DNA from: Streptomyces spinosus
GTDB taxonomy: Bacteria; Actinomycetota; Actinomycetes; Streptomycetales; Streptomycetaceae
Direction of reading: 5' to 3'
NCBI RefSeq assembly: GCF_020400655.1
Contig: NZ_JAINRC010000014.1
Coordinates: 1-64,000 of the forward strand
Length of the DNA stretch: 64,000 bases
Below the pieces are notes generated by a model. That model had not been told where the DNA came from. It saw only the letters and a list, made by a program, of their open reading frames with translations, and made no database searches. Shown here in pieces: positions 49,044-56,720 of the stretch. The number at the start of each line of letters is the position of its first letter. The first letter of the stretch is position 1. The position numbers and the translations under genes are program-made.

Positions 49044-50993
49044 GTGTCCACGTCGTACCCGACCCCGCCCGTCTCCTCCGGCACCCCGGTCTCCGCCACC
49101 GACTACGACGGCCGCCCGGTCCTCGTCGAACCCGCGACGGTCCGGCTCGACGGGGCCGTACGGGAAGTGACGGTCCCCCCGTTCGCGCCCCCGGTCACCC
49201 ACGGCTCCCTCGCCGACCTCCCGTACGAGAACGCCGAGACCGACCCCGACCATGTCGTCCTCAGCCGCAAGCGCTCCGACGGCGGCTGGACGGACGTGAC
49301 GGCCGCGCGCTTCGCCGCCGAGGTGCAAGCCGTGGCCAAGGGCCTGATCGCCGAAGGGCTGATGCCCGGCGACCGCATCGCCGTCATGTCCCGCACCACG
49401 TACGAGTGGACCCTGCTCGACTTCGCCGCGTGGGCGGCCGGTCTGGTCACGGTCCCGGTCTACCCGACCTCCTCCGTCTTCCAGACCCGCTGGATCCTGC
49501 ACGACTCCGGCGCGGTCGCCCTGGTCACCGAGACCGCCGCCCAGGCCGCCGCCATCGGCCCCGAACTCCCGCACCTGCCCGACCTGCGCCACGTGTGGGT
49601 GATGGAGAAGGACCACGTGGCCCGGCTCGCCGAAGCGGGCGCACTCGTGCCCGAGGGCGAGACCGGCGTACGCCGGGGCATGCTCGGCCCCGACACGCTC
49701 GCCACGCTCATCTACACCTCCGGCACCACCGGCCGCCCCAAGGGCTGCGCCCTCTCGCACGGCAACTTCTTCGCCGAGGTCGACAACGCGATCGAACTCC
49801 TCCACCCCGTCTTCAAGGCGAAGGGCGAAGACCCGTCGGTCCTGCTCTTCCTCCCCATGTCCCACGTCTTCGGCCGCATGGTGGCCATCGCCTGCGTCCG
49901 CGCCCGGGTCCGCCTCGGCCACGCCCCCAGCCTCGCCCCGCAGGACCTGCTGCCGGACCTGGACGCCTTCAAGCCGACCTGCCTGCTGACCATCCCCTAC
50001 ATGCTGGAGAAGGTCTACAACTCCGCGCGCGCCAAGGCGGAGGCCGGCGGCCGGGCGTCCGTCTTCGACCGCGCCGCGGCCGTGGCCGAGCGCTACGGCG
50101 AGGCGCTGGAGGCCCGCCAGACCGGCGCGGGCAACGGCCCGGGGCGCGCCCTGAAGACACAGCGCGCCTTCTGCGACCCCCTCGTCTACCGCCGCATCCG
50201 CGCCGCCATGGGGGGCCGCGTCCGGTACGCCATCTGCGGCGGCTCCCCGCTCGGCCGCCGTCTCGCCGCCTTCTACGCGGGTGCCGGCATCGAGATCTTC
50301 GAGGGCTACGGCCTCACGGAGACCACCGGCGCCTCGACTGTCACCCCGCCCCTGAAACCCCGCCTGGGCACGGTCGGCTGGCCGCTGCCCGGCACGCGGG
50401 TGAGGATCGCGGCGGACGGCGAGATCCTGATCGGCGGCGACCACGTGCTGCGCGGCTACTGGGACCCCCAGGCGGGCGGAGTGGTCCCGGCGACCCGCGA
50501 CGGCTGGCTGCCCACGGGCGACCTCGGCGAACTGGACGACGAGGGCTACCTGACCATCACCGGCCGCAAGAAGGAACTCCTGATCACGGCGGGCGGCAAG
50601 TCGGTGGCCCCGGCCCCGATGGAGAACTGGCTGCGCCGGCACCCGCTGATCTCCCAGGTGATGCTGGTGGGCGACGGCCGCCCCTACGTCGCGGCGCTCA
50701 TCACCCTGGACCGCGACGGCATCACGCACTGGCGCCAGATGATCGGCAAGCACCCGGTCCCGCCGGAACTCCTGGTGGACGACGAGGAGTTGCGCGCCGT
50801 CCTGCAACGGGCGCTGGACGAGGCCAACCGGATGGTGTCCCGCCCCGAGTCCATCCGCCGCTTCGCCGTGCTCCCGGTGGACTTCACCGAGTCGGCCGGC
50901 CACCTCACCCCCTCGATGAAGCTGCGCCGGGACCGGATCCTGCGGGACTTCGCGGCGCAGGTGGAGGGGTTGTACGAGTCGCACGAGCGCTGA
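49044..50993 (+). CDS. Long-chain fatty acyl-CoA ligase (AMP-binding, FadD15-like)
   Basis: A 649-residue ANL-family enzyme. The P-loop is LIYTSGTTGRPKGCALSHGN; other motifs are FLPMSHVFGRMV, the A5 motif GYGLTETTGAS, TGDLGELDDEGYL and the hinge ITGRKKELLITAGGKSV. It activates fatty acids to acyl-AMP and then acyl-CoA. GTG 49044 with AGAGGAG six bases upstream is clear. Its upstream region is shared with the dehydratase gene and its dyad operators, so coordinated control of fatty-acid use is likely. Confidence 0.94.
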   Translation: MSTSYPTPPVSSGTPVSATDYDGRPVLVEPATVRLDGAVREVTVPPFAPPVTHGSLADLPYENAETDPDHVVLSRKRSDGGWTDVTAARFAAEVQAVAKGLIAEGLMPGDRIAVMSRTTYEWTLLDFAAWAAGLVTVPVYPTSSVFQTRWILHDSGAVALVTETAAQAAAIGPELPHLPDLRHVWVMEKDHVARLAEAGALVPEGETGVRRGMLGPDTLATLIYTSGTTGRPKGCALSHGNFFAEVDNAIELLHPVFKAKGEDPSVLLFLPMSHVFGRMVAIACVRARVRLGHAPSLAPQDLLPDLDAFKPTCLLTIPYMLEKVYNSARAKAEAGGRASVFDRAAAVAERYGEALEARQTGAGNGPGRALKTQRAFCDPLVYRRIRAAMGGRVRYAICGGSPLGRRLAAFYAGAGIEIFEGYGLTETTGASTVTPPLKPRLGTVGWPLPGTRVRIAADGEILIGGDHVLRGYWDPQAGGVVPATRDGWLPTGDLGELDDEGYLTITGRKKELLITAGGKSVAPAPMENWLRRHPLISQVMLVGDGRPYVAALITLDRDGITHWRQMIGKHPVPPELLVDDEELRAVLQRALDEANRMVSRPESIRRFAVLPVDFTESAGHLTPSMKLRRDRILRDFAAQVEGLYESHER

Positions 50994-51171
50994 GGGGGTG
51001 TTCCACCCCGGCCCAAGGTGGGCTTGGGCTTCACCGCACCGGCGACGGTCGGCACCCGCTCCTCGCTGGTCCCGCCTCCTCCGGACTCGGCGGGGCGGGG
51101 AGCGGGTTGCCGCCTGGGTCGGTCGCGGCCCGCGTACGATCCTCGCGCGCCGTGCTGAGCCCAGTCAATCC

Positions 51172-51194
51172 TTGGGTTTTCTCACCAAACCCCA
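51172..51194. promoter_or_regulatory. Inverted repeat upstream of the LysR gene
   Basis: TGGGTTT (51173-51179) and AAACCCCA (51187-51194) form an interrupted dyad in the sequence TTGGGTTTTCTCACCAAACC(CCA). It ends 17 bp before the LysR start, a position suited to autorepression. CTTGGG recurs at 51202-51207. Confidence 0.5.
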
Positions 51195-51211
51195 GTGTTA
51201 GCTTGGGTCTT

Positions 51212-52093
51212 GTGACTCTGGAAGACCTCCGCGTGTTCGTCGCCGTGTGCCGTGCGGGCAGCCTCAGCTCGGTCGCCCGTGACCTCGGCCGCACCCAGTC
51301 CGCCGTCAGCCAGCACGTCAAGCGGCTGGAGCGGGAGACCGGCGTGGCCCTGCTGGAACGCCGCCCGCGCGGCGTCGTACCGACGCGGGCCGGCCGGATA
51401 CTGGAGGCTGCCGCGGGCGAGGGCATCAACGCCCTGGACGTCGCCGTACGGCAGCTGCGCGACCTGGTCGACGGCCACAGCGGGTACGTGCGCGTGGCCA
51501 CCGGCGCGACGACCGTCCGGCACTTCATGTCCGACGCGGTCGTCGCGTTCCGCCGCCGCCACCCCACGGTCAACCTGGAGTTCCGCACGGTCAGTTCGGG
51601 CCGGGGCAGCTTCGACGCACTCGCCGACGGCACCCTGGACCTCGCCTGGATCACCATCGGCCCGCCGGTCCGGGGCATCGAGCAGCGGACGGTCGCGGAG
51701 CTGCCGTGGCTCCTCGCGGTCCGGGCGGACGACCCACTGGCCGGCCGCCCGCACCTGGACCCGGCCGAGCTGTCCGGCGCCCGGGTCATCCGGCTCCCGC
51801 CCAACTCCACGTCCGCCGCCCACCTGGAAGCGGCGTGCGCCGAGCGGGGCGTCCGGTTCGCCTACGAGCCGAGCGTGGCCGACTGGGACACGGCCCTGCT
51901 CCTCGCCGAGCTGGGCATCGGCAGGGCGGTCGTCCCGGCCGTACCGGGGCTGCCGGTCCCCGGCGACGGCCCGCTGCGCCTGGTCCCGCTGCCCGGCCTG
52001 CGTCCCCTCCCCGTCGGCTGGGCCGTCCGCCGCTGGGACGCGCTCAGCCCGCCGGCCCGCGCCTTCGCGGACACGGTCGCCGCCCTGCGCTGA
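51212..52093 (+). CDS. LysR-family transcriptional regulator
   Basis: A 293-residue protein. The winged helix-turn-helix covers residues 1-60 (LEDLRVFVAVCRAGSLSSVA, QSAVSQHVKRLE). The periplasmic-binding-protein-like effector domain follows from about 88 (YVRVATGATTVRHF). GTG 51212 directly precedes the standard LysR N-terminus. Its last 50 bp overlap the convergent ATPase gene. An inverted repeat just upstream suggests autoregulation. The target is unknown. Confidence 0.9.
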   Translation: MTLEDLRVFVAVCRAGSLSSVARDLGRTQSAVSQHVKRLERETGVALLERRPRGVVPTRAGRILEAAAGEGINALDVAVRQLRDLVDGHSGYVRVATGATTVRHFMSDAVVAFRRRHPTVNLEFRTVSSGRGSFDALADGTLDLAWITIGPPVRGIEQRTVAELPWLLAVRADDPLAGRPHLDPAELSGARVIRLPPNSTSAAHLEAACAERGVRFAYEPSVADWDTALLLAELGIGRAVVPAVPGLPVPGDGPLRLVPLPGLRPLPVGWAVRRWDALSPPARAFADTVAALR

Positions 52094-52526
52094 GCGCCAG
52101 TTCCACCCACACCGTCTTGCCGACGTCCCGCTCGGACACGCCCCAGAGCGTGGCCAGCACCTGAACGATCACGAGACCCCGGCCGTCCTCGTCCTCCAGC
52201 CCCCCGTCGAGGAAGCGGAGGGCGCGGTCGCCCCGGGCGTCGCTCACCTCGATGCGCAGGGTGTCCTCGGCGCGGCGCAGCGCGAGCCGCAGTTCGAAGT
52301 CCCGGCCCGGTACGCGACCGTGGGTGACGGCGTTGGCGGCGAGCTCGGCCACGACGAGCTGGGCGGTGTGGCTGAGCTCGCCGTCATGGGGATACCCCCA
52401 GGTGGCGAGCGCGGTGGCAGTGAGCCGACGGGCCAGACGGGCGCCCCGGGGAGTCGGGCTGAGCCGTTGGACGAGTTCGGTTGTGGGGGTGGAGATTTCT
52501 ACGTTCACATCACCGAGCGTGGTCAC
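52044..52526 (-). CDS. RsbW-like ATP-binding regulatory protein
   Basis: A 160-residue HATPase_c_2 protein with N box AQLVVAELAANAVTHG, G1-like VSDARGDRA and G2 EDGRGLVIVQVLA. The C-terminus is arginine-rich (RRPCPRRRGPAG). GTG 52526 is chosen; a GTG five codons on is possible. It is divergent from an XRE regulator of the DUF5753 type, a pairing seen many times in Streptomyces together with DUF397 proteins, which follow here. Confidence 0.86.
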   Translation of the reverse strand: MTTLGDVNVEISTPTTELVQRLSPTPRGARLARRLTATALATWGYPHDGELSHTAQLVVAELAANAVTHGRVPGRDFELRLALRRAEDTLRIEVSDARGDRALRFLDGGLEDEDGRGLVIVQVLATLWGVSERDVGKTVWVELALSAGRRPCPRRRGPAG

Positions 52527-52615
52527 TTCTCCCTACGCTGACCAGGGGAGACCTGGCGACTGTGCGTAGTCGTACGGGTGCGGTTCGTGGGAGTACGGGT
52601 CAGTCGGAGGGGCGC

Positions 52616-53479
52616 GTGACGGAGGAGAGCGAGCGGAGGCCGGAGACCCCGGCGGAGGAGAACGGGTCGGCTGCGGTGTTCGCCGTACTGGGCAAGCAGC
52701 TGAAGCTGGTGCGGGAGCGGGCGGGGCTGAACCAACGGGAGTTCGGCCAACTGGTGGGGTACGGCCCGGACCAGATCTCCGCCATGGAGCGGGGGGTGCG
52801 TACGCCGAGGCCGGAGTTCCTGCGGCGGGCCGACGAGATCCTGGGCGCCAACGGCATGTTCATCGCGGTGATTCCTGAGGTGGAGGAGGCGATGACCAGG
52901 GCGCGGACGCGGCATCCAGAGTGGTACCGGAGCTACGCCGACTTGGAGGCGGTCTCCGTCGAGCTGCACTTCTACGCCAACCAGGGTGTGCCGGGGCTGT
53001 TGCAGACCGAGGACTATGCGCGTGCCGTGTTCTCCCGTCGCCGTCCCCTCCTTGACGAGGACACCATCGAGAAGCGCGTCGCCGACCGATTGGCACGTCA
53101 GCAGGTCCTGGAGCAGTGGCCACTGCCGATGTGCAGCTACGTCCTGGAAGAGGTGGTGCTGCACCGGCCCATTGGCGGTACGAAGGTGCACAAGGACCAA
53201 CTGCGCAGGTTGTTGAGGATCGGCAGCATGCGCAACGTGGAGATCCAGGTGATGCCCTCCGCGCAGACCGAACACCCCAACATGGACGGCCCGTTCAACC
53301 TGCTGACGCCCAGCAAGCGAGCCCAGGTCGCTTACGTGGAGGTGCAGGGATACCCGCGACTGATCACCGACCCGGAGGAGGTACGCAAGATCGCCGACCG
53401 CTATGGGATCATGCGCGCGATGGCACTCACCCCGACGGAGTCCGTGGCCCTGATCGAGAAACTGCTGGGAGAGCGATGA
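52616..53479 (+). CDS. XRE-family regulator with DUF5753 (Scr1-like) domain
   Basis: A 287-residue protein. The helix-turn-helix (about 25-80) contains LNQREFGQLVGYGPDQISAM. The C-terminal DUF5753 domain (about 100-280) has YANQGVPGLLQTEDYARAVF and RLITDPEEVRKIADRY. GTG 52616 has GGAGG five bases upstream. Its stop overlaps the DUF397 gene start (ATGA). Such regulator/DUF397 pairs behave like regulator/antagonist modules related to WhiJ/BldB-type developmental control in Streptomyces. Confidence 0.92.
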   Translation: MTEESERRPETPAEENGSAAVFAVLGKQLKLVRERAGLNQREFGQLVGYGPDQISAMERGVRTPRPEFLRRADEILGANGMFIAVIPEVEEAMTRARTRHPEWYRSYADLEAVSVELHFYANQGVPGLLQTEDYARAVFSRRRPLLDEDTIEKRVADRLARQQVLEQWPLPMCSYVLEEVVLHRPIGGTKVHKDQLRRLLRIGSMRNVEIQVMPSAQTEHPNMDGPFNLLTPSKRAQVAYVEVQGYPRLITDPEEVRKIADRYGIMRAMALTPTESVALIEKLLGER

Positions 53480-53733
53480 ACACCAAGGAACTTCCCTGGT
53501 TCAAGTCCAGCTACAGCGGCGGCGAGGGCGGCGAATGCGTCGAACTCGCCTACACCTGGCGCAAGTCCAGTTACAGCGACGGCGAAGGCGGCCAGTGCCT
53601 AGAAGTCGCCGCCCACCCCACCGCCATCCACATCCGCGACTCGAAGCAACCCCTCGCCGCCCACCTCACCGTCACCCCGTCCGCCTGGTCAGCCTTCCTT
53701 CTGGGCGAGAAGGAACGCCTGCGGGACGGGTGA
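53476..53733 (+). CDS. DUF397 protein with duplicated N-terminal motif
   Basis: An 85-residue protein. DUF397 proteins normally carry one W-x-KSSYS...C-x-E-x-A motif. Here it occurs twice: WFKSSYSGGEGGECVELA then WRKSSYSDGEGGQCLEVA. The usual IRDSK segment and the C-terminal WSAFL follow. The duplication is at the DNA level, with a period of about 60 bp. It is coupled to the XRE gene and probably binds that regulator. Its 3' 45 bp overlap the convergent methyltransferase gene. Confidence 0.9.
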   Translation: MNTKELPWFKSSYSGGEGGECVELAYTWRKSSYSDGEGGQCLEVAAHPTAIHIRDSKQPLAAHLTVTPSAWSAFLLGEKERLRDG

Positions 53734-54321
53734 TTCGCCGCGCGTCACCTCGGGCCCCCGCACGGTGGTGGAGCGGACGGTGAAGCCCGCCCCCGACAAC
53801 AGCTCAGCCATCTGCTCGGGGCGGCGCCGCTCGTAGTCCAGGGCCACGTCGCGGCCGAAGGGGCGTTCGAGGCGGAGCGGTACGTCGCCCACCTGGAAGG
53901 CGAGCAGGAGGCGCCCGCCGGGGACCAGTACGCGGTGGAACTCGGCGAACAGGTCGGGGAGTTCGTCTGCGGGTGTGTGGATGCTGGAGTACCAGGACAC
54001 CACCCCGGCCAGCGAACCGTCGGCGACAGACAGCTCCCGCATGGACCCCTGCTCGAACCGCAGCGCGGGATGCCGGCGGCGGGCGATGGCGATCATGGCG
54101 TCCGAGAGGTCGACGCCGAAGACGGACAGGCCCAGACCGGCGAGGTGGGCGGTGACGTCGCCGGGGCCGCAGCCGAGGTCGGCCACCGTGCCGTGGGGGC
54201 CGACCTGTTCGGCGTACGCGGCGAGGAGTGCCCGCTCCAGGGGCCGTTCGGCGAGGGGATCGCGGAAGTGGTCGGCGTAGTCCTCGGCGATGGTGTCGTA
54301 GAAGGCGCGGGTGTCGGTCAT
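53689..54321 (-). CDS. Class I SAM-dependent methyltransferase
   Basis: A 210-residue protein. SAM motif I is VADLGCGPGDVTAHLA, motif II VFGVDLSDAM, and LVPGGRLLLAF is the post-motif III strand. YDTIAEDYADHFRDPL at the N-terminus is typical of UbiE-like small-molecule methyltransferases. The substrate is unknown. It is convergent with the DUF397 gene and divergent from the kinase gene. Confidence 0.88.
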   Translation of the reverse strand: MTDTRAFYDTIAEDYADHFRDPLAERPLERALLAAYAEQVGPHGTVADLGCGPGDVTAHLAGLGLSVFGVDLSDAMIAIARRRHPALRFEQGSMRELSVADGSLAGVVSWYSSIHTPADELPDLFAEFHRVLVPGGRLLLAFQVGDVPLRLERPFGRDVALDYERRRPEQMAELLSGAGFTVRSTTVRGPEVTRGESPVPQAFLLAQKEG

Positions 54322-54404
54322 GGGGAGGGACCGTAGCGGCCCGCACTGACACTCCGCTTAGGCTGCTGCCGTTGGCCAACGCATTTACTGGGGGGTACGG
54401 GCCG

Positions 54405-56069
54405 GTGAACCAGTCGACGGAGGTGTTCCAGCCACTCCAGGCGGACGATCCACCCGTGGTGGCGGGCTACCGCCTCGCCGCGCGGCTGGGCGCGGGCGGT
54501 ATGGGCCGGGTCTACCTGTCCCACACGCAGGGCGGACGGCCCGTCGCGCTGAAGGTCGTACGGCCGGAGCTGGCGGACGACCCGGACTTCCGGCGGCGGT
54601 TCGGCAGGGAGATCAAGGCGGCTCGGCGGGTGAAGGGGGCGTACACCGCCGAGCTGATCGACGGCGATGCCGACGGCGTTCCGCCGTGGCTGGCCACGCT
54701 GTACGTGCCGGGGCCGTCCCTGACGGAGGCCGTGACCCGGCGGGGGCCGTTGCCGGTGCCGGCCGTGCTGTGGCTGATGGCGGGGGTGGCCGAGGCGCTC
54801 CAGGCCATCCACGCCGAGGGCATCGTGCACCGGGACCTGAAGCCGTCGAACGTGCTGCTGGCCGCGGACGGGCCCCGGGTGATCGACTTCGGTATCGCGC
54901 TGGCGGCCGACGGGACTTCGTACACGGCGACGGGCGGCACGATCGGCACGCCCTCGTTCATGGCTCCGGAGCAGGCGTCCGGGGGCGAGGTGACGGCGGC
55001 GACCGACGTCTTCGCGCTCGGGCAGACGGCCGCGTTCGCGGCGCTGGGCCGGCCGCTGTACGGGGACGGCCCCGCCGTGAACGTGTTGTACCGGATCGTG
55101 CACGAGGAACCCGGCCTGGACCTGCTGCCCGAGCCGTTGCGCCCGCTGCTCGCCCGGTGCCTAACCGCCGACCCGGCACAGCGGGCCACTCCGGCGGAGG
55201 TGGTGGAGTGGTGCCGGCAGCGGCTGGGTGCGGACGCCGACGGGGGCGGGGGGCCGGCCGTGTGGCGGGAGATCACCGGACCGGAGGTCGCGGTCCCGGC
55301 GCCCGTCCCGGAGCCGACGCCCGCGTATGCGCAGCCGCCGGTGCCCACTCCCGCGTACGCCCGGCAGCCGCTGACCGCGCCGGCCGGCTGGCCGCAGCCG
55401 ACGCCGGAACAGCGGAAGGCCCGCCGCCGGCGCGCCGCGCTGATCTCGGTCGCGGGTGTGGCGGGCGGCGCGCTGCTGGTGGCCCTCCTGGCGTGGTCGG
55501 TCATGGACGCGAAGGGCCGGGCGAGCGGGCGGAACACGGCCGGTTCCCGGACGGCCGCCACGGCATCCGCCCCACAGTCCTCCTCGTCGGCGTCCGCGCC
55601 GGTCTCCTCGTCAGATTCCTCGTCCCGCTCCGAAGGCGCGTCCGCCTCGGGGGCCGGTGACGTCGGGCCCTCGGCCTCTCCGCGGGACCCGCGGCCAGAA
55701 GGTTTCGCCCAGCTCTGGCTGGACGCGAAGACCTCGCTGAGCCTCAAGGACGAGACGCCCCAGCGAAGGGACCGCAAGGGTGACATCCGCTTCGACTGCC
55801 AGACGGTCAGCTGCGAACTCAAGAGTGACAGCGTGGTGTTCCTTCAGATCTACGGCCGACCCGGCACCACCCTCGACGAGTGCCGGCTCCTCCTCAAGCA
55901 CGCGACGAAGCACAGTTGGACGCTGAGCGGTGCGGCGGCCGGCACCGAGTTCTGCATGAAGGACGACGAGGGCGACATCGGGCTGTACGTGATCCAGACG
56001 AAGTCCACCGCGATGCCCGACATCGCCTTCCTCACCGGCGACCTGACCATCTGGCGCAACGCCGCCTAG
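54405..56069 (+). CDS. Membrane Ser/Thr protein kinase (PASTA-less, with extracellular domain)
   Basis: A 554-residue protein. The kinase domain (about 20-290) has the glycine loop LGAGGMGRV, K50 in VALKVV, HRDLKPSN, DFG (VIDFGIAL) and GTPSFMAPEQ. A proline-rich linker with PTPAYAQPPVPTPAYA repeats leads to one TM helix at about 355-375. A serine-rich stretch and an extracellular domain of about 130 residues with three cysteines (DCQTVSCEL, DECRLLL, FCMKDDE) follow. It presumably senses an external signal. GTG 54405. A small exported protein gene lies 93 bp downstream. Confidence 0.92.
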   Translation: MNQSTEVFQPLQADDPPVVAGYRLAARLGAGGMGRVYLSHTQGGRPVALKVVRPELADDPDFRRRFGREIKAARRVKGAYTAELIDGDADGVPPWLATLYVPGPSLTEAVTRRGPLPVPAVLWLMAGVAEALQAIHAEGIVHRDLKPSNVLLAADGPRVIDFGIALAADGTSYTATGGTIGTPSFMAPEQASGGEVTAATDVFALGQTAAFAALGRPLYGDGPAVNVLYRIVHEEPGLDLLPEPLRPLLARCLTADPAQRATPAEVVEWCRQRLGADADGGGGPAVWREITGPEVAVPAPVPEPTPAYAQPPVPTPAYARQPLTAPAGWPQPTPEQRKARRRRAALISVAGVAGGALLVALLAWSVMDAKGRASGRNTAGSRTAATASAPQSSSSASAPVSSSDSSSRSEGASASGAGDVGPSASPRDPRPEGFAQLWLDAKTSLSLKDETPQRRDRKGDIRFDCQTVSCELKSDSVVFLQIYGRPGTTLDECRLLLKHATKHSWTLSGAAAGTEFCMKDDEGDIGLYVIQTKSTAMPDIAFLTGDLTIWRNAA

Positions 56070-56162
56070 TCCGAAGTGACACCCAACGTCCTTATGGGTA
56101 AAGGCAGATGCCCTACTGTGGAGGGAACACAGTGCTGATGCGTCATCATCTCGGGGGTATGG

Positions 56163-56720
56163 ATGACGAACGGGGCGCAGGGCGGGCAGCCCGGTAACCA
56201 AGGGGGGTGGCACGGGGGTACGGGCTGGGCTTCCGCCGCGTTGGTGGTCTCCACGGTGGTGGGACTGCTGTACCAGGTGCAGAGCTGCGGGGCGCACAGC
56301 CCGGACCCCGCTCCGACGACCACGGTGACCGAGACGGCTGACACCGACGTGGCGGGGCCGACCGAGAACGAGGTTCCCCCGTCCCCGACCGTGTCGGGGC
56401 GGATCAAGCGCATTGTGGACAAGGGAAGGGATGCCGGGAACGCCTCGTACCAGGACATCGAGGTCGATGCCGAGCTCTCGGGGCTGCAAGGGCAGGAGTG
56501 CGTCATCAAATGGGCGTCCTACTACCCGGACGGGCACGGGGGAGGCACCGGCACCGGCTACACCGGGAGTGAATCGACCGGCCTGCTCCCCTACGACCCC
56601 ACGGAAAACTCGACGACGCTCACCGTGCACAGGGCCCAGTACGCAACCTGGATGGTGCACGTCTTCCTCTACGGGCCCGACGGCGAACTGCTGGACGCGA
56701 AGGACGGTCCTACGGGGTGA
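56163..56720 (+). CDS. Membrane-anchored hypothetical protein
   Basis: A 185-residue protein. A glycine-rich N-terminus is followed by one hydrophobic segment (about 24-42, ASAALVVSTVVGLLYQVQ) and a threonine/proline linker. The outer domain of about 105 residues is beta-rich (YQDIEVDAELSGLQGQECVI, TLTVHRAQYATWMVHVFLYG). I do not recognise the family. It lies downstream of the kinase on the same strand and could be its partner. Its 3' 52 bp overlap the convergent trypsin-NTPase gene. Confidence 0.72.
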   Translation: MTNGAQGGQPGNQGGWHGGTGWASAALVVSTVVGLLYQVQSCGAHSPDPAPTTTVTETADTDVAGPTENEVPPSPTVSGRIKRIVDKGRDAGNASYQDIEVDAELSGLQGQECVIKWASYYPDGHGGGTGTGYTGSESTGLLPYDPTENSTTLTVHRAQYATWMVHVFLYGPDGELLDAKDGPTG

